From assembly GCA_944322285.1 (NCBI GenBank), contig CALUOR010000035.1:1-39039 (forward strand): 39,039 nt of DNA, in the 5' to 3' direction. Positions 1 to 9,100 of the stretch are shown piece by piece; within the stretch, counting starts at the first letter, position 1, and every line of letters begins with the position of its first letter. This stretch comes from an uncultured Bacteroides sp. Its GTDB lineage: Bacteria; Bacteroidota; Bacteroidia; Bacteroidales; Bacteroidaceae. Position numbers and translations under genes: made by a program. The notes beneath the pieces are model-generated. The model ran no database searches, was not told the DNA's origin, and was given only the letters and a program-made list of their open reading frames with translations.

Positions 1-76
1 ATTGGTTACTTAATAGTAAATTGGTTACTTAATAGTAAATTGGTTACTTAATAGTAAATTGGTTACTTAATAGTAA
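1..76. repeat. Four perfect 19-bp tandem repeats upstream of ilvB
   Basis: Four identical copies of a 19-bp AT-rich unit (attggttacttaatagtaa) run head to tail from the first base, so the array probably extends beyond the window. Copies start at 1, 20, 39 and 58. The array ends about 75 bp before the ilvB start. Perfect identity between copies suggests recent expansion or active slippage. I see no promoter box that I would trust inside it. Confidence 0.95.
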
Positions 77-149
77 ATAGTAAATTGTAAATGGTCAATG
101 GTTAAGTTGTAAATGAACAAAATTGTAAATTGTAAATGGTAAATAGTAA
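77..149. repeat. Degenerate AT-rich repeats in the ilvB leader
   Basis: After the 19-bp array come shorter, irregular repeats built on taaattgtaaatgg and tagtaaat, leading directly into the ilvB start codon. Such low-complexity spacers are common in front of Bacteroidales genes. No Shine-Dalgarno sequence is visible, which is normal for this group, where AT-rich leaders favour initiation. Confidence 0.6.
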
Positions 150-1850
150 ATGAATAAAGATATTGTTACCGGGGCGGAAGCCCTGATGCGTTCGTTGGAG
201 CACGAAGGGGTAAAGACCCTCTTCGGATATCCGGGAGGCAGCATCATGCCGGTGTTCGACGCGCTCTACGACCATCGCCATACGCTGAACCACATCCTGG
301 TGCGCCACGAACAAGGCGCCACCCATGCCGCGCAAGGTTTTGCCCGCGTGTCGGGCGAAGTGGGCGTATGCTTAGTCACCAGCGGGCCGGGGGCCACGAA
401 CACCATTACGGGCATAGCCGACGCCATGATAGACAGCACGCCCATCGTAGTCATAGCCGGACAGGTGGGCACGGGCTTCCTGGGCACGGACGCCTTTCAG
501 GAGGTGGACCTGGTGGGCGTGACGCAACCCATCTCGAAATGGAGCTACCAGATACGCCGCGCCGAGGATGTGCCGTGGGCCGTGGCGCGGGCTTTCTACA
601 TCGCCCGCAGCGGAAGGCCGGGACCCGTCGTGCTGGACTTTGCCAAGAACGCGCAGACGGACAAGATGGAGTATGCCCCGGCTACGGTGGACTTTATCCG
701 CAGTTACCAGCCCGTGCCCGACATGGACAGGGAAGCTGTCCGCCAGGCAGCGGACCTCATCAACGCCGCCGAACGCCCGCTGGTACTTGTGGGCCAGGGG
801 GTCGAACTGGGAAACGCCCAGGCCGAGCTGCGCGCCTTCATCGAGAAAGCGGGACTGCCTGCCGGACGCACCCTGCTGGGACTGTCGGCATTGCCTTCCG
901 ACCACCCGCTGAACAAGGGTATGCTGGGCATGCACGGCAACCTCGGGCCGAACATCAACACCAACAAGTGCGACGTGCTGATAGCCGTGGGCATGCGCTT
1001 CGACGACCGTGTGACGGGCAACGTGGACACCTATGCCAAGCAGGCCAAGATTATCCACTTCGACATCGACCCCGCCGAAATCAACAAGAACATCCAGGTG
1101 GACGTGGCCGTATTGGGCAACTGCAAGGAGACTCTGCCCGCCGTGACCGAACTGCTGAAACCCGCCACACACCGGGAGTGGCTGGACAGCTTCCGCGTCT
1201 ATGAGGAAGTGGAGGAGGAAAAGGTCATCCGTCCCGAGCTGCACCGCCCCGCCGGACGGGAGCTGAGCATGGGCGAAGTGGCGCGCGCCGTCAGCGAAGC
1301 CACGGGCAACGACGCCATCCTGGTGACCGACGTGGGGCAGAACCAGATGATGTCCGCCCGCTACTTCAAATATACGCGTGAACGCAGCATCGTCACCTCG
1401 GGAGGCTTGGGCACCATGGGCTTCGGACTGCCCGCCGCCATCGGGGCCACCTTCGGCCGGCCGGACCGCACTGTCTGCGTGTTCATGGGCGACGGGGGCT
1501 TGCAGATGAACCTGCAGGAACTGGGCACCGTGATGGAGCAGCAGGCGCCGGTGAAGATGATATTGCTCAACAACAACTACCTGGGCAACGTGCGCCAGTG
1601 GCAGGCCATGTTCTTCAACCGCCGCTACTCGTTCACGCCGATGCTCAACCCTGACTATATGCAGATAGCCGCCGCTTACGGCATCCCGTCCCGCCGGGTG
1701 ATGGAGCGCGGGGACTTGCCGTCGGCCATCAGCGAGATGCTGGCCGCCGAAGGTCCCTTCCTGCTCGAGGTCTGCGTGGAGGAGGAAGGCAACGTCATGC
1801 CCATGACGCCGCCGGGAGGCTCGGTGAACCAGATGCTGCTGGAATGCTAA
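150..1850 (+). CDS. ilvB: Acetolactate synthase, large catalytic subunit
   Basis: Catalyses the first common step of branched-chain amino acid synthesis: two pyruvates to acetolactate, or pyruvate plus 2-oxobutyrate to acetohydroxybutyrate, using thiamine diphosphate, Mg2+ and FAD in the cytoplasm. The 566-residue length is normal. The N-terminal ThDP domain has GYPGG (27-31) and the cofactor-activating glutamate in RHEQ (Glu54). The central FAD-type domain follows. The C-terminal ThDP-binding motif begins GDGG near residue 447 and continues to LNNNYLGN near 475. The ATG at 150 gives the family N-terminus without extension. It is the first gene of the visible ilv operon, followed after 115 nt by its regulatory subunit. 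ilvD is often the upstream neighbour in this group but lies outside the window if present. Confidence 0.97.
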   Translation: MNKDIVTGAEALMRSLEHEGVKTLFGYPGGSIMPVFDALYDHRHTLNHILVRHEQGATHAAQGFARVSGEVGVCLVTSGPGATNTITGIADAMIDSTPIVVIAGQVGTGFLGTDAFQEVDLVGVTQPISKWSYQIRRAEDVPWAVARAFYIARSGRPGPVVLDFAKNAQTDKMEYAPATVDFIRSYQPVPDMDREAVRQAADLINAAERPLVLVGQGVELGNAQAELRAFIEKAGLPAGRTLLGLSALPSDHPLNKGMLGMHGNLGPNINTNKCDVLIAVGMRFDDRVTGNVDTYAKQAKIIHFDIDPAEINKNIQVDVAVLGNCKETLPAVTELLKPATHREWLDSFRVYEEVEEEKVIRPELHRPAGRELSMGEVARAVSEATGNDAILVTDVGQNQMMSARYFKYTRERSIVTSGGLGTMGFGLPAAIGATFGRPDRTVCVFMGDGGLQMNLQELGTVMEQQAPVKMILLNNNYLGNVRQWQAMFFNRRYSFTPMLNPDYMQIAAAYGIPSRRVMERGDLPSAISEMLAAEGPFLLEVCVEEEGNVMPMTPPGGSVNQMLLEC

Positions 1851-1965
1851 AACAATGGACAATTGACAATGAACAATTGACAATTAGAAAAGTATCCACT
1901 AATTGTCAATTAAAAAAGATTCACTAATTGTCAATTGTCAATTATCAATTGTCAATTAAAAAGTT
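1851..1965. repeat. ilvB-ilvN spacer made of AATTGTCAATT inverted repeats
   Basis: The 115-nt intercistronic gap consists largely of repeats of AATTGACAATT and its complement AATTGTCAATT, each an 11-bp dyad. A perfect 13-bp inverted repeat (aattgacaattag, 1875-1887, with its complement at 1899-1911) leaves an 11-nt loop. Further copies start at about 1926 and 1947. In the ilv mRNA these could form alternative AU-rich hairpins. No U-run marks a terminator. Confidence 0.85.
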
Positions 1966-2535
1966 ATGGACAAGAAACTATATACCATCATCGTTCATTC
2001 GGAGAACATCGCCGGCCTGCTCAACCAAGTGACGGCGGTATTCACCCGCAGGCAAATCAACATCGAGAGCCTGAACGTGTCCGCCTCGTCCATTGCGGGC
2101 GTACACAAATACACCATCACCGCATGGACGGACCCGGACACCATCGAGAAAGTGGTGAAGCAAATCACCAAGAAGATAGACGTCATACAGGCGCACTACT
2201 TCACGGATGAGGAAATCTACCAGCACGAAATAGCGCTCTACAAGCTCACCACGCCCGCCTTGGAGCAGACGCCCGGAGTGTCGAAGGTCATCCGCAAGAA
2301 CCACGCCCGCATCGTGGAGGTCAACCCCGTCTTCTCCATCGTGGAGATGAACGGCATGAGCGACGACATCACCCACCTCTACGAGGAGTTGCAGGCCTAC
2401 GACTGCGTGCTCCAGTTCGTGCGTTCGGGCCGCGTGGCCATCACCACCAGCTGCTTTGAGCGCGTCAACGAATACCTGGCCGAGCGCAAGGCGAAATATG
2501 AGGCAAGCAAAAAACAATTAAATGAAGAACGATGA
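1966..2535 (+). CDS. ilvN: Acetolactate synthase, small regulatory subunit
   Basis: Regulatory partner of the large subunit. In the family it raises catalytic activity and confers valine feedback inhibition. The first ~75 residues form the typical ACT domain (opening LYTIIVHSENIAGLLNQVTA, then RRQINIESLNV), followed by the ALS_ss C-terminal domain. At 189 residues it is slightly longer than the common ~160-residue form, with a Lys/Glu-rich tail. The start at 1966 gives the canonical N-terminus. The gene is co-directional with ilvB, but separated from it by a repeat-filled spacer rather than overlapping it. The stop codon lies inside the left arm of the next intercistronic hairpin. The symbol could equally be ilvH. 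Confidence 0.95.
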   Translation: MDKKLYTIIVHSENIAGLLNQVTAVFTRRQINIESLNVSASSIAGVHKYTITAWTDPDTIEKVVKQITKKIDVIQAHYFTDEEIYQHEIALYKLTTPALEQTPGVSKVIRKNHARIVEVNPVFSIVEMNGMSDDITHLYEELQAYDCVLQFVRSGRVAITTSCFERVNEYLAERKAKYEASKKQLNEER

Positions 2536-2596
2536 ATGAAGAATAAAGAATTGCCATGCGGCGTGATTGCGCAGCCTAATTTTTCATTCTTCATTC
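2534..2596. repeat. ilvN-thioesterase hairpin element
   Basis: An imperfect 19-bp inverted repeat: gaatgaagaataaagaatt at 2534-2552 against aatttttcattcttcattc at 2578-2596, matching at 17 of 19 positions. It encloses a 25-nt GC-rich head (2553-2577) containing TGCG and CGCA. The left arm overlaps the ilvN stop codon. The AT stem and GC head look like a discrete mobile-style hairpin element or an mRNA processing site. A T-rich stretch is part of the right arm itself, so this is not a standard terminator. Confidence 0.8.
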
Positions 2597-2613
2597 CTAA
2601 TTCTTAATTAATA

Positions 2614-3357
2614 ATGAACAAGATAGGAACCTACCAATTTGTGGCCGAGCCTTTCCACGTGGACTTTACGGGAAGGCTGACCTTGGGCGTGCTGGGCAAC
2701 CACCTGCTGAACTGCGCCGGCTTCCATGCCACCGAACGCGGTTTCGGCATGGCCACCCTCAACGAAGACAACTACACGTGGGTGCTCTCCCGCCTGGCCA
2801 TCGAGATGGACGAGATGCCCCGCCAGTACGAGGACTTCACCGTACAGACGTGGGTGGAGAATGTCTACCGCCTTTTCACTGACCGTAACTTCGCCGTGAC
2901 CGACAAGGACGGACGGCGCATCGGCTACGCCCGCTCCGTGTGGGCCATGATCAGCATGCACACACGCAAGCCCGTCGACCTGCTGGCGATGCACGAGGGT
3001 CACATCACGGATTATGTATGCGACGAGCCGTGCCCCATCGACAAGCCCTCGCGCATCAAGGTACGGGCCACGGAGCCGACCTTCGCCTTGCAGGCCAAGT
3101 ACAGCGACATCGACGTCAACGGCCATGTCAACAGCATCCGCTACATCGAGCACATCCTCGACCTCTTCCCCCTCGACTTCTACCGCGACCGCCGTGTCCG
3201 CCGCTTCGAGATAGCCTACGTGGCCGAGAGCTACTACGGCGACATACTCTCCTTCTACCTCGACGATGAAGGAGACGGACGCTATGCCGTGGAGATAAGG
3301 AAGAAAGGAGAGGAAGCGGAGGAGCCCGTGTGTCGGGCATCGGTGATCTTTGTCTGA
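2614..3357 (+). CDS. Acyl-ACP thioesterase (FatA/FatB-like, double hot-dog)
   Basis: Predicted to release fatty acids from acyl carrier protein. The 247 residues form two hot-dog domains, roughly 1-130 and 150-247. Family features are the opening FVAEPFHVDFTGRLTLGVLG, LSRLAIEMDEMP, and in the second half the segment SDIDVNGHVNSIRYIEH near residues 163-180, carrying the conserved Asn and His of the acyl-ACP thioesterase active site. It lies inside the ilv operon between ilvN and ilvC. Branched-chain 2-oxoacids from this pathway are precursors of the iso/anteiso fatty acids typical of Bacteroidetes, so co-expression is plausible; that link is inference. Assignment to the plant-type acyl-ACP thioesterase family (Pfam Acyl-ACP_TE) is confident. 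Chain-length preference cannot be read from the sequence. Confidence 0.9.
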   Translation: MNKIGTYQFVAEPFHVDFTGRLTLGVLGNHLLNCAGFHATERGFGMATLNEDNYTWVLSRLAIEMDEMPRQYEDFTVQTWVENVYRLFTDRNFAVTDKDGRRIGYARSVWAMISMHTRKPVDLLAMHEGHITDYVCDEPCPIDKPSRIKVRATEPTFALQAKYSDIDVNGHVNSIRYIEHILDLFPLDFYRDRRVRRFEIAYVAESYYGDILSFYLDDEGDGRYAVEIRKKGEEAEEPVCRASVIFV

Positions 3358-3448
3358 GACTCGACAAGGAATCATGTAACATGATTGTGGGAATCATCCT
3401 ACATGATTGTAGGAATCATGTTACATGATTGTATCCCGAGTCTGAGAC
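3352..3448. repeat. Three 17-bp palindromes at 22-bp period, bracketed by an inverted repeat
   Basis: Units start at 3370, 3392 and 3414. Unit 1 (aatcatgtaacatgatt) and unit 3 (aatcatgttacatgatt) are perfect 8+1+8 dyads and reverse complements of each other. Unit 2 (aatcatcctacatgatt) has two broken pairs. The spacers are GTGGG, GTAGG and GTATC. The array is flanked by GTCTGAGACTCG (3352-3363) and CGAGTCTGAGAC (3437-3448), which form a 12-bp inverted repeat with one mismatch. The left flank contains the thioesterase stop codon. The array lies in the leader of ilvC. Confidence 0.95.
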
Positions 3449-3507
3449 ACGGCATCCTTTAAATGGACAAACGATTATCATTAAATACTAACTAAAACAA
3501 AAAGAAA

Positions 3508-4551
3508 ATGGCACAAATGAATTTTGGCGGTGTGATGGAAAACGTCATCACCCGCGAAGAGTTTCCCCTGGAGAAAGCTCGTGAGATACTGAAAGATGAA
3601 ACAATCGCCGTACTGGGCTACGGCGTACAAGGCCCCGGACAGGCTTGCAACCTGCGCGACAACGGTTTCAACGTCATTGTAGGCCAGCGCCCCGGCAAGA
3701 CGTACGACAAGGCCGTGGCCGACGGATGGGTGCCGGGCGAGACGCTTTTCGGCATCGAAGAAGCCGCCGAGAAGGGCACCATCGTCTGCATGCTGCTCAG
3801 CGACGCCGCACAGATAGCCGTATGGCCTAAAATCAAACAATACCTGACGCCGGGCAAGGCGCTGTACTTCAGCCACGGCTTCGGCATCACGTACAAGGAG
3901 CGCACGAACATCATCCCGCCCGCCGACATCGACGTCATCATGGTTGCCCCGAAAGGCAGCGGCACGTCCCTGCGCACCATGTTCCTCGAAGGCCGCGGAC
4001 TGAACTCTTCCTACGCCGTTTATCAGGACGCTACGGGCCGGGCTACCGACCGTACGCTGGCTTTCGGCATCGGCATCGGTTCGGGCTATCTGTTCGAAAC
4101 GACTTTCAAGCGCGAGGTTTACTCCGACCTGACCGGCGAGCGCGGCTCGCTGATGGGCGCCATCCAAGGCCTGCTGCTGGCCCAGTACGAAGTGCTGCGT
4201 GAGCACGGACACACGCCCAGCGAAGCCTTCAACGAGACGGTAGAGGAACTGACCCAGTCGCTGATGCCCCTCTTCGCCAAGAACGGCATGGACTGGATGT
4301 ACGCCAACTGCTCCACCACGGCACAGCGCGGCGCCCTCGACTGGATGGGCCCGTTCCACGATGCCATCAAGCCCGTCATGGAGAAGCTCTACCACAGCGT
4401 GGAGACCGGCAACGAGGCCCAAATCTCCATCGACAGCAACTCGCAACCGGACTACCGCGAGAAGCTGAACGCCGAGCTGAAGGCCCTGCGCGAAAGCGAG
4501 ATGTGGCAGACGGCGGTAACGGTGCGCAAGCTCCGTCCGGAGAACAATTGA
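3508..4551 (+). CDS. ilvC: Ketol-acid reductoisomerase
   Basis: Converts acetolactate and acetohydroxybutyrate to dihydroxy acids by isomerisation and NAD(P)H-dependent reduction, with Mg2+. At 347 residues it is close to the length of class I enzymes. The Rossmann nucleotide-binding loop is VLGYGVQGPGQ (35-45), a variant of the usual GYGSQGHAHA. The family segments FSHGFGI, APKGSGTSLR and the acidic metal-binding stretch SDLTGERGSLMGAIQGLL are present. The start at 3508 follows an AT-rich leader (aaaacaaaaagaaa). It is the last gene of the operon. The 150-nt gap behind the thioesterase holds the palindrome array, so it could be partly uncoupled from the upstream genes. I do not assign NADH versus NADPH preference. 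Confidence 0.96.
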   Translation: MAQMNFGGVMENVITREEFPLEKAREILKDETIAVLGYGVQGPGQACNLRDNGFNVIVGQRPGKTYDKAVADGWVPGETLFGIEEAAEKGTIVCMLLSDAAQIAVWPKIKQYLTPGKALYFSHGFGITYKERTNIIPPADIDVIMVAPKGSGTSLRTMFLEGRGLNSSYAVYQDATGRATDRTLAFGIGIGSGYLFETTFKREVYSDLTGERGSLMGAIQGLLLAQYEVLREHGHTPSEAFNETVEELTQSLMPLFAKNGMDWMYANCSTTAQRGALDWMGPFHDAIKPVMEKLYHSVETGNEAQISIDSNSQPDYREKLNAELKALRESEMWQTAVTVRKLRPENN

Positions 4552-4576
4552 TTAAAGGAATGAGCTTATAATAAAG

Positions 4577-4620
4577 AGAAGGTGTGCCTTGAGACATTGT
4601 CCCGGCACACCTTCTTTGTT
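4577..4620 (+). terminator. Intrinsic terminator of the ilv operon
   Basis: A perfect 12-bp stem, AGAAGGTGTGCC (4577-4588) with GGCACACCTTCT (4604-4615), a 15-nt loop, then a T-rich tail. It lies just after ilvC. The A-rich left flank means it may also work for gltD transcripts arriving on the opposite strand, since gltD ends at 4641. Confidence 0.9.
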
Positions 4621-4640
4621 GTGTACGGATGTTCTGTTTG

Positions 4641-5993
<1,353 letters not shown>

Positions 5994-6036
5994 AATGATG
6001 ATAATTAATGCTTTATGTAGAATAATTCTGTTGCCT

Positions 6037-6146
6037 TCCCTTTCTGCATCAGGGTGTAGTCGGAATCACCTCTTGGTGCAATTCCGACTACACCCTGGTG
6101 TAATCTCAGCTACACCTTGGTGTAATTTTGGCTGCACCTTCGGATA
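6037..6146. repeat. gltB-gltD spacer: five 22-bp-phased units with a 46-nt perfect hairpin
   Basis: Units at 6037, 6059, 6081, 6103 and 6125 keep an exact 22-bp phase. The clearest are 6081-6102 and 6103-6124, which contain the dyads TACACC-CT-GGTGTA and TACACC-TT-GGTGTA. The outer units are degenerate. Superimposed is a perfect 16-bp inverted repeat: agggtgtagtcggaat (6051-6066) and attccgactacaccct (6081-6096). Its 14-nt loop itself contains CACC/GGTG. On the gltBD mRNA this is a stable stem between the two cistrons without a U-run. Confidence 0.9.
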
Positions 6147-6168
6147 GGTTTGCCCGTTGCTTGCCCGG

Positions 6169-9100
6169 TTAGTAATCGCGCTGCATGTCGGCAATCTTCT
6201 GTTGCAGCTTTCTTACCTGCTCTTCCTGCAGCACGCGCTTGTACTCGATGGGCACAACCTGGATGAAGTCTTCCACGTAACGCCCCCAGTCGTCGAGCAT
6301 CTGGCGTGCCAGCTTCGAGCCGGTGTACAGGTAATGCTGGCGAATCAGTTCGTGCAGCTCCTTGCGGTAAGAGCTTTCTTCCACGAGGTTGATTTCCACC
6401 ATGTCCATGTTGCAGAAGTAGTCGAAGTCGTGGCGTTTGTCCCACACGTAGGCCACGCCGCCGCTCATGCCCGCCGCGAAGTTGCGCCCGGTCTCTCCCA
6501 GAACAACGACGCGGCCTCCGGTCATGTACTCGCAGCAGTGGTCGCCCGCCCCCTCGACAACGGCAATGGCCCCGGAGTTGCGCACGGCGAAGCGTTCGCC
6601 CACCTTCCCGTTGACGTACAGCTCGCCGGAAGTGGCTCCGTAAAGCCCCGTGTTGCCGGCTATGGTGTTGTCCTCGGCGTTGAAGTTGCTGCGCACGGGC
6701 GGCAGGATGGCGATGCGTCCGCCGCTCAGTCCCTTGCCGAAGTAGTCGTTCGCCTCGCCCTCCAGCTTGAAGTTGACACCCTTCACGAGGAACGCGCCGA
6801 AGCTCTGGCCGGCGCTTCCCTTGAACTTTATGTTCACCGTGGAGTCCGGCAGGCCGTTTTCGCCGTGCTTCGAGGCGATGAGTCCGCTGAGCATCGTACC
6901 CACGGCGCGGTCGGTATTCTTGATGGCATAGTCAAGATTCACCTCCTCACGCTCGTCGACGGCCCTTTGGGCGGAACGTATCATCTGGCGGTCGAGCGCA
7001 TTGTCGAGGTCGTGCGTCTGGCCGGAAGCGTGGCGCAGAGGGCATGCTTCGTCCTCTTTGTGCAGCAGACGGGCGAAGTCGAGCATCGCCGGCTTGCTTC
7101 CTTTCTCCACCGGCTTGCGGACAATCAGTTCGGTATGTCCCACGATGTCCTCCAGCCTGGAGTATCCCATCACGGCCAGATACTCACGCACTTCTTCGGC
7201 CAGGAAGGTGAAATAGTTGACCAGATATTCGTACTTGCCCATGAAGTGGCGGCGAAGCTCCGGATTCTGGGTGGTCACGCCCAAGGGACACGTGTTCAGG
7301 TTGCACTTGCGCATCATGACGCAACCAAGCACGATGAGCAGCAACGTGCCGAAGCCGAACTCCTCCGCGCCGAGCAACGCCATGAGGATGATGTCGCGTC
7401 CGGTCTTCAGCTGCCCGTCCACCTGCAGCCTCACCTGGCCGCGCAAGCCGTTCTTCACCAGCGTCTGTTGCGTCTCGCTCAGGCCTATTTCTGGCGAGAT
7501 GCCCGCAAAGCGCATGCTCGACGCCGGACTGGCTCCCGTTCCGCCTTCGGCTCCCGATATCACGATAAGGTCCGCCTTGGCCTTGGCCACACCGGCCCCA
7601 ATGGTTCCCACACCGCTCTCGGCCACCAACTTCACGCTGATCGCAGCCTTGGGGTTGACGTTCTTCAGGTCGAAGATGAGTTGCGCCAGGTCCTCGATGG
7701 AGTAGATGTCATGGTGAGGCGGCGGCGAGATGAGCGATATGCCGGGGATGGAGTGGCGCGTCTTGGCTATCACCGCGTCCACTTTGAAGCCGGGCAACTG
7801 TCCGCCCTCGCCGGGCTTCGCGCCCTGCGCCACCTTGATTTGTATCTCCTCGGCGTTCACCAAGTATTCGGTGGTCACCCCGAAGCGGCCCGAAGCCACC
7901 TGCTTGGTCTTGCTGGAGAGCGAGATGCCGTCAAGCCGGGAATAGAAATGCTCGCTGTCCTCGCCGCCTTCGCCCGTGTTGGAGCGTGTGCCGAGCTTGT
8001 TCATGGCCAGGCAGATGGCCTCGTGCGCCTCCTTGCTGAGCGCCCCGAAGCTCATGGCTCCCGCCACAAAATGCTTTACGATGGCGCTTACCGGCTCCAC
8101 CTTGTCTACGTCTATCGGCGTGGCGGCGCGCTTGAAGTCGAAGAAGTCGCGCAGAAATATAGGGTCGTCCTTGTCGTCCACGAGCTTTGCAAACTCCTTG
8201 TACTTGGCGTAATCGCCCGTCCTCGTGGCAAGCTGCAGCGTCGCTATAGTCTCAGGATTCCATGCGTGGCGTATGCCGTCCTTGCGGTAATGGAACTGCC
8301 CGAGGTTGGGCAGGAATCCCGTTTCGGCCTTCCCGGCGAACCCAGCGTCGTGCATGGCGACGGCATCGCGGGCGATTGTCTCCAGGCCGATGCCCCCGAT
8401 AGTGGACGTCTCCGTGCCGAAGTATGTCTTGAGCAGGCTCTCCGACAGGCCGACCGCCTCGAAAATCTTGGCTCCGCGGTACGAGCGGATGGTGGATATG
8501 CCCATCTTCGCCATGATTTTCAGCAACGCTTTCTTCACCGCCTTGATGTAGTTGGCCTCGGCGGTCTCGTAGTTTTCCTGCACCTTCCCCCGCTTTACCA
8601 GGTCGTCGAGAATGGCAAACACCATGTAGGGGCACAATGCCGACGCGCCATACCCCAGCAGCAGGGCGGCGTGCATCGGCTCACGTATCTCGCCGCTCTC
8701 CACAACCAGGGCTGTCTGCACGCGCTTTCCCACGGAGATGAGGTAATGATGCACGGCACTGACGGCCAGTAAGGACGGTATGGCGGCATGCGTCCGGTTG
8801 ATGTCGCGGTCGGAAAGGATGATGTAGTTGCAGCCTTCGTCCACGCTGCGGGCGGCCTCCTTGCAGAGATGGTCGAGCGCGGAACGCAGTCCGTCCTCAC
8901 CCTTGGAGCACTCGAAAAGCATCGGCAGCTTCACGGTGTTGAACCCTTTGTAGCGGATGTTGCACAAGATGTCGAGCTGCGTGTTGTTCAGTATCGGATG
9001 GGGCAGGCGCACCATCTTGCAGTTAGACTCGTCCGGGCGGAGTATGCCTGAACCAACGCGGCCGATGTATTCGGTGAGCGACATCACGAGACTTTCGCGT

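Noticed and set aside
372-1883. 503-codon minus-strand frame opposite ilvB, and similar frames opposite glnN and the giant activase gene
   Set aside because: All are by-products of GC-rich codons in genes with clear motifs on the other strand.
6157-8772. Very long open frame (871 codons) on the plus strand opposite gltB
   Set aside because: It lies entirely within the antisense of a well-supported glutamate synthase gene. High GC3 removes stops in this frame; the protein has no recognisable domain and unnatural composition (many His/Val/Leu/Gly runs).
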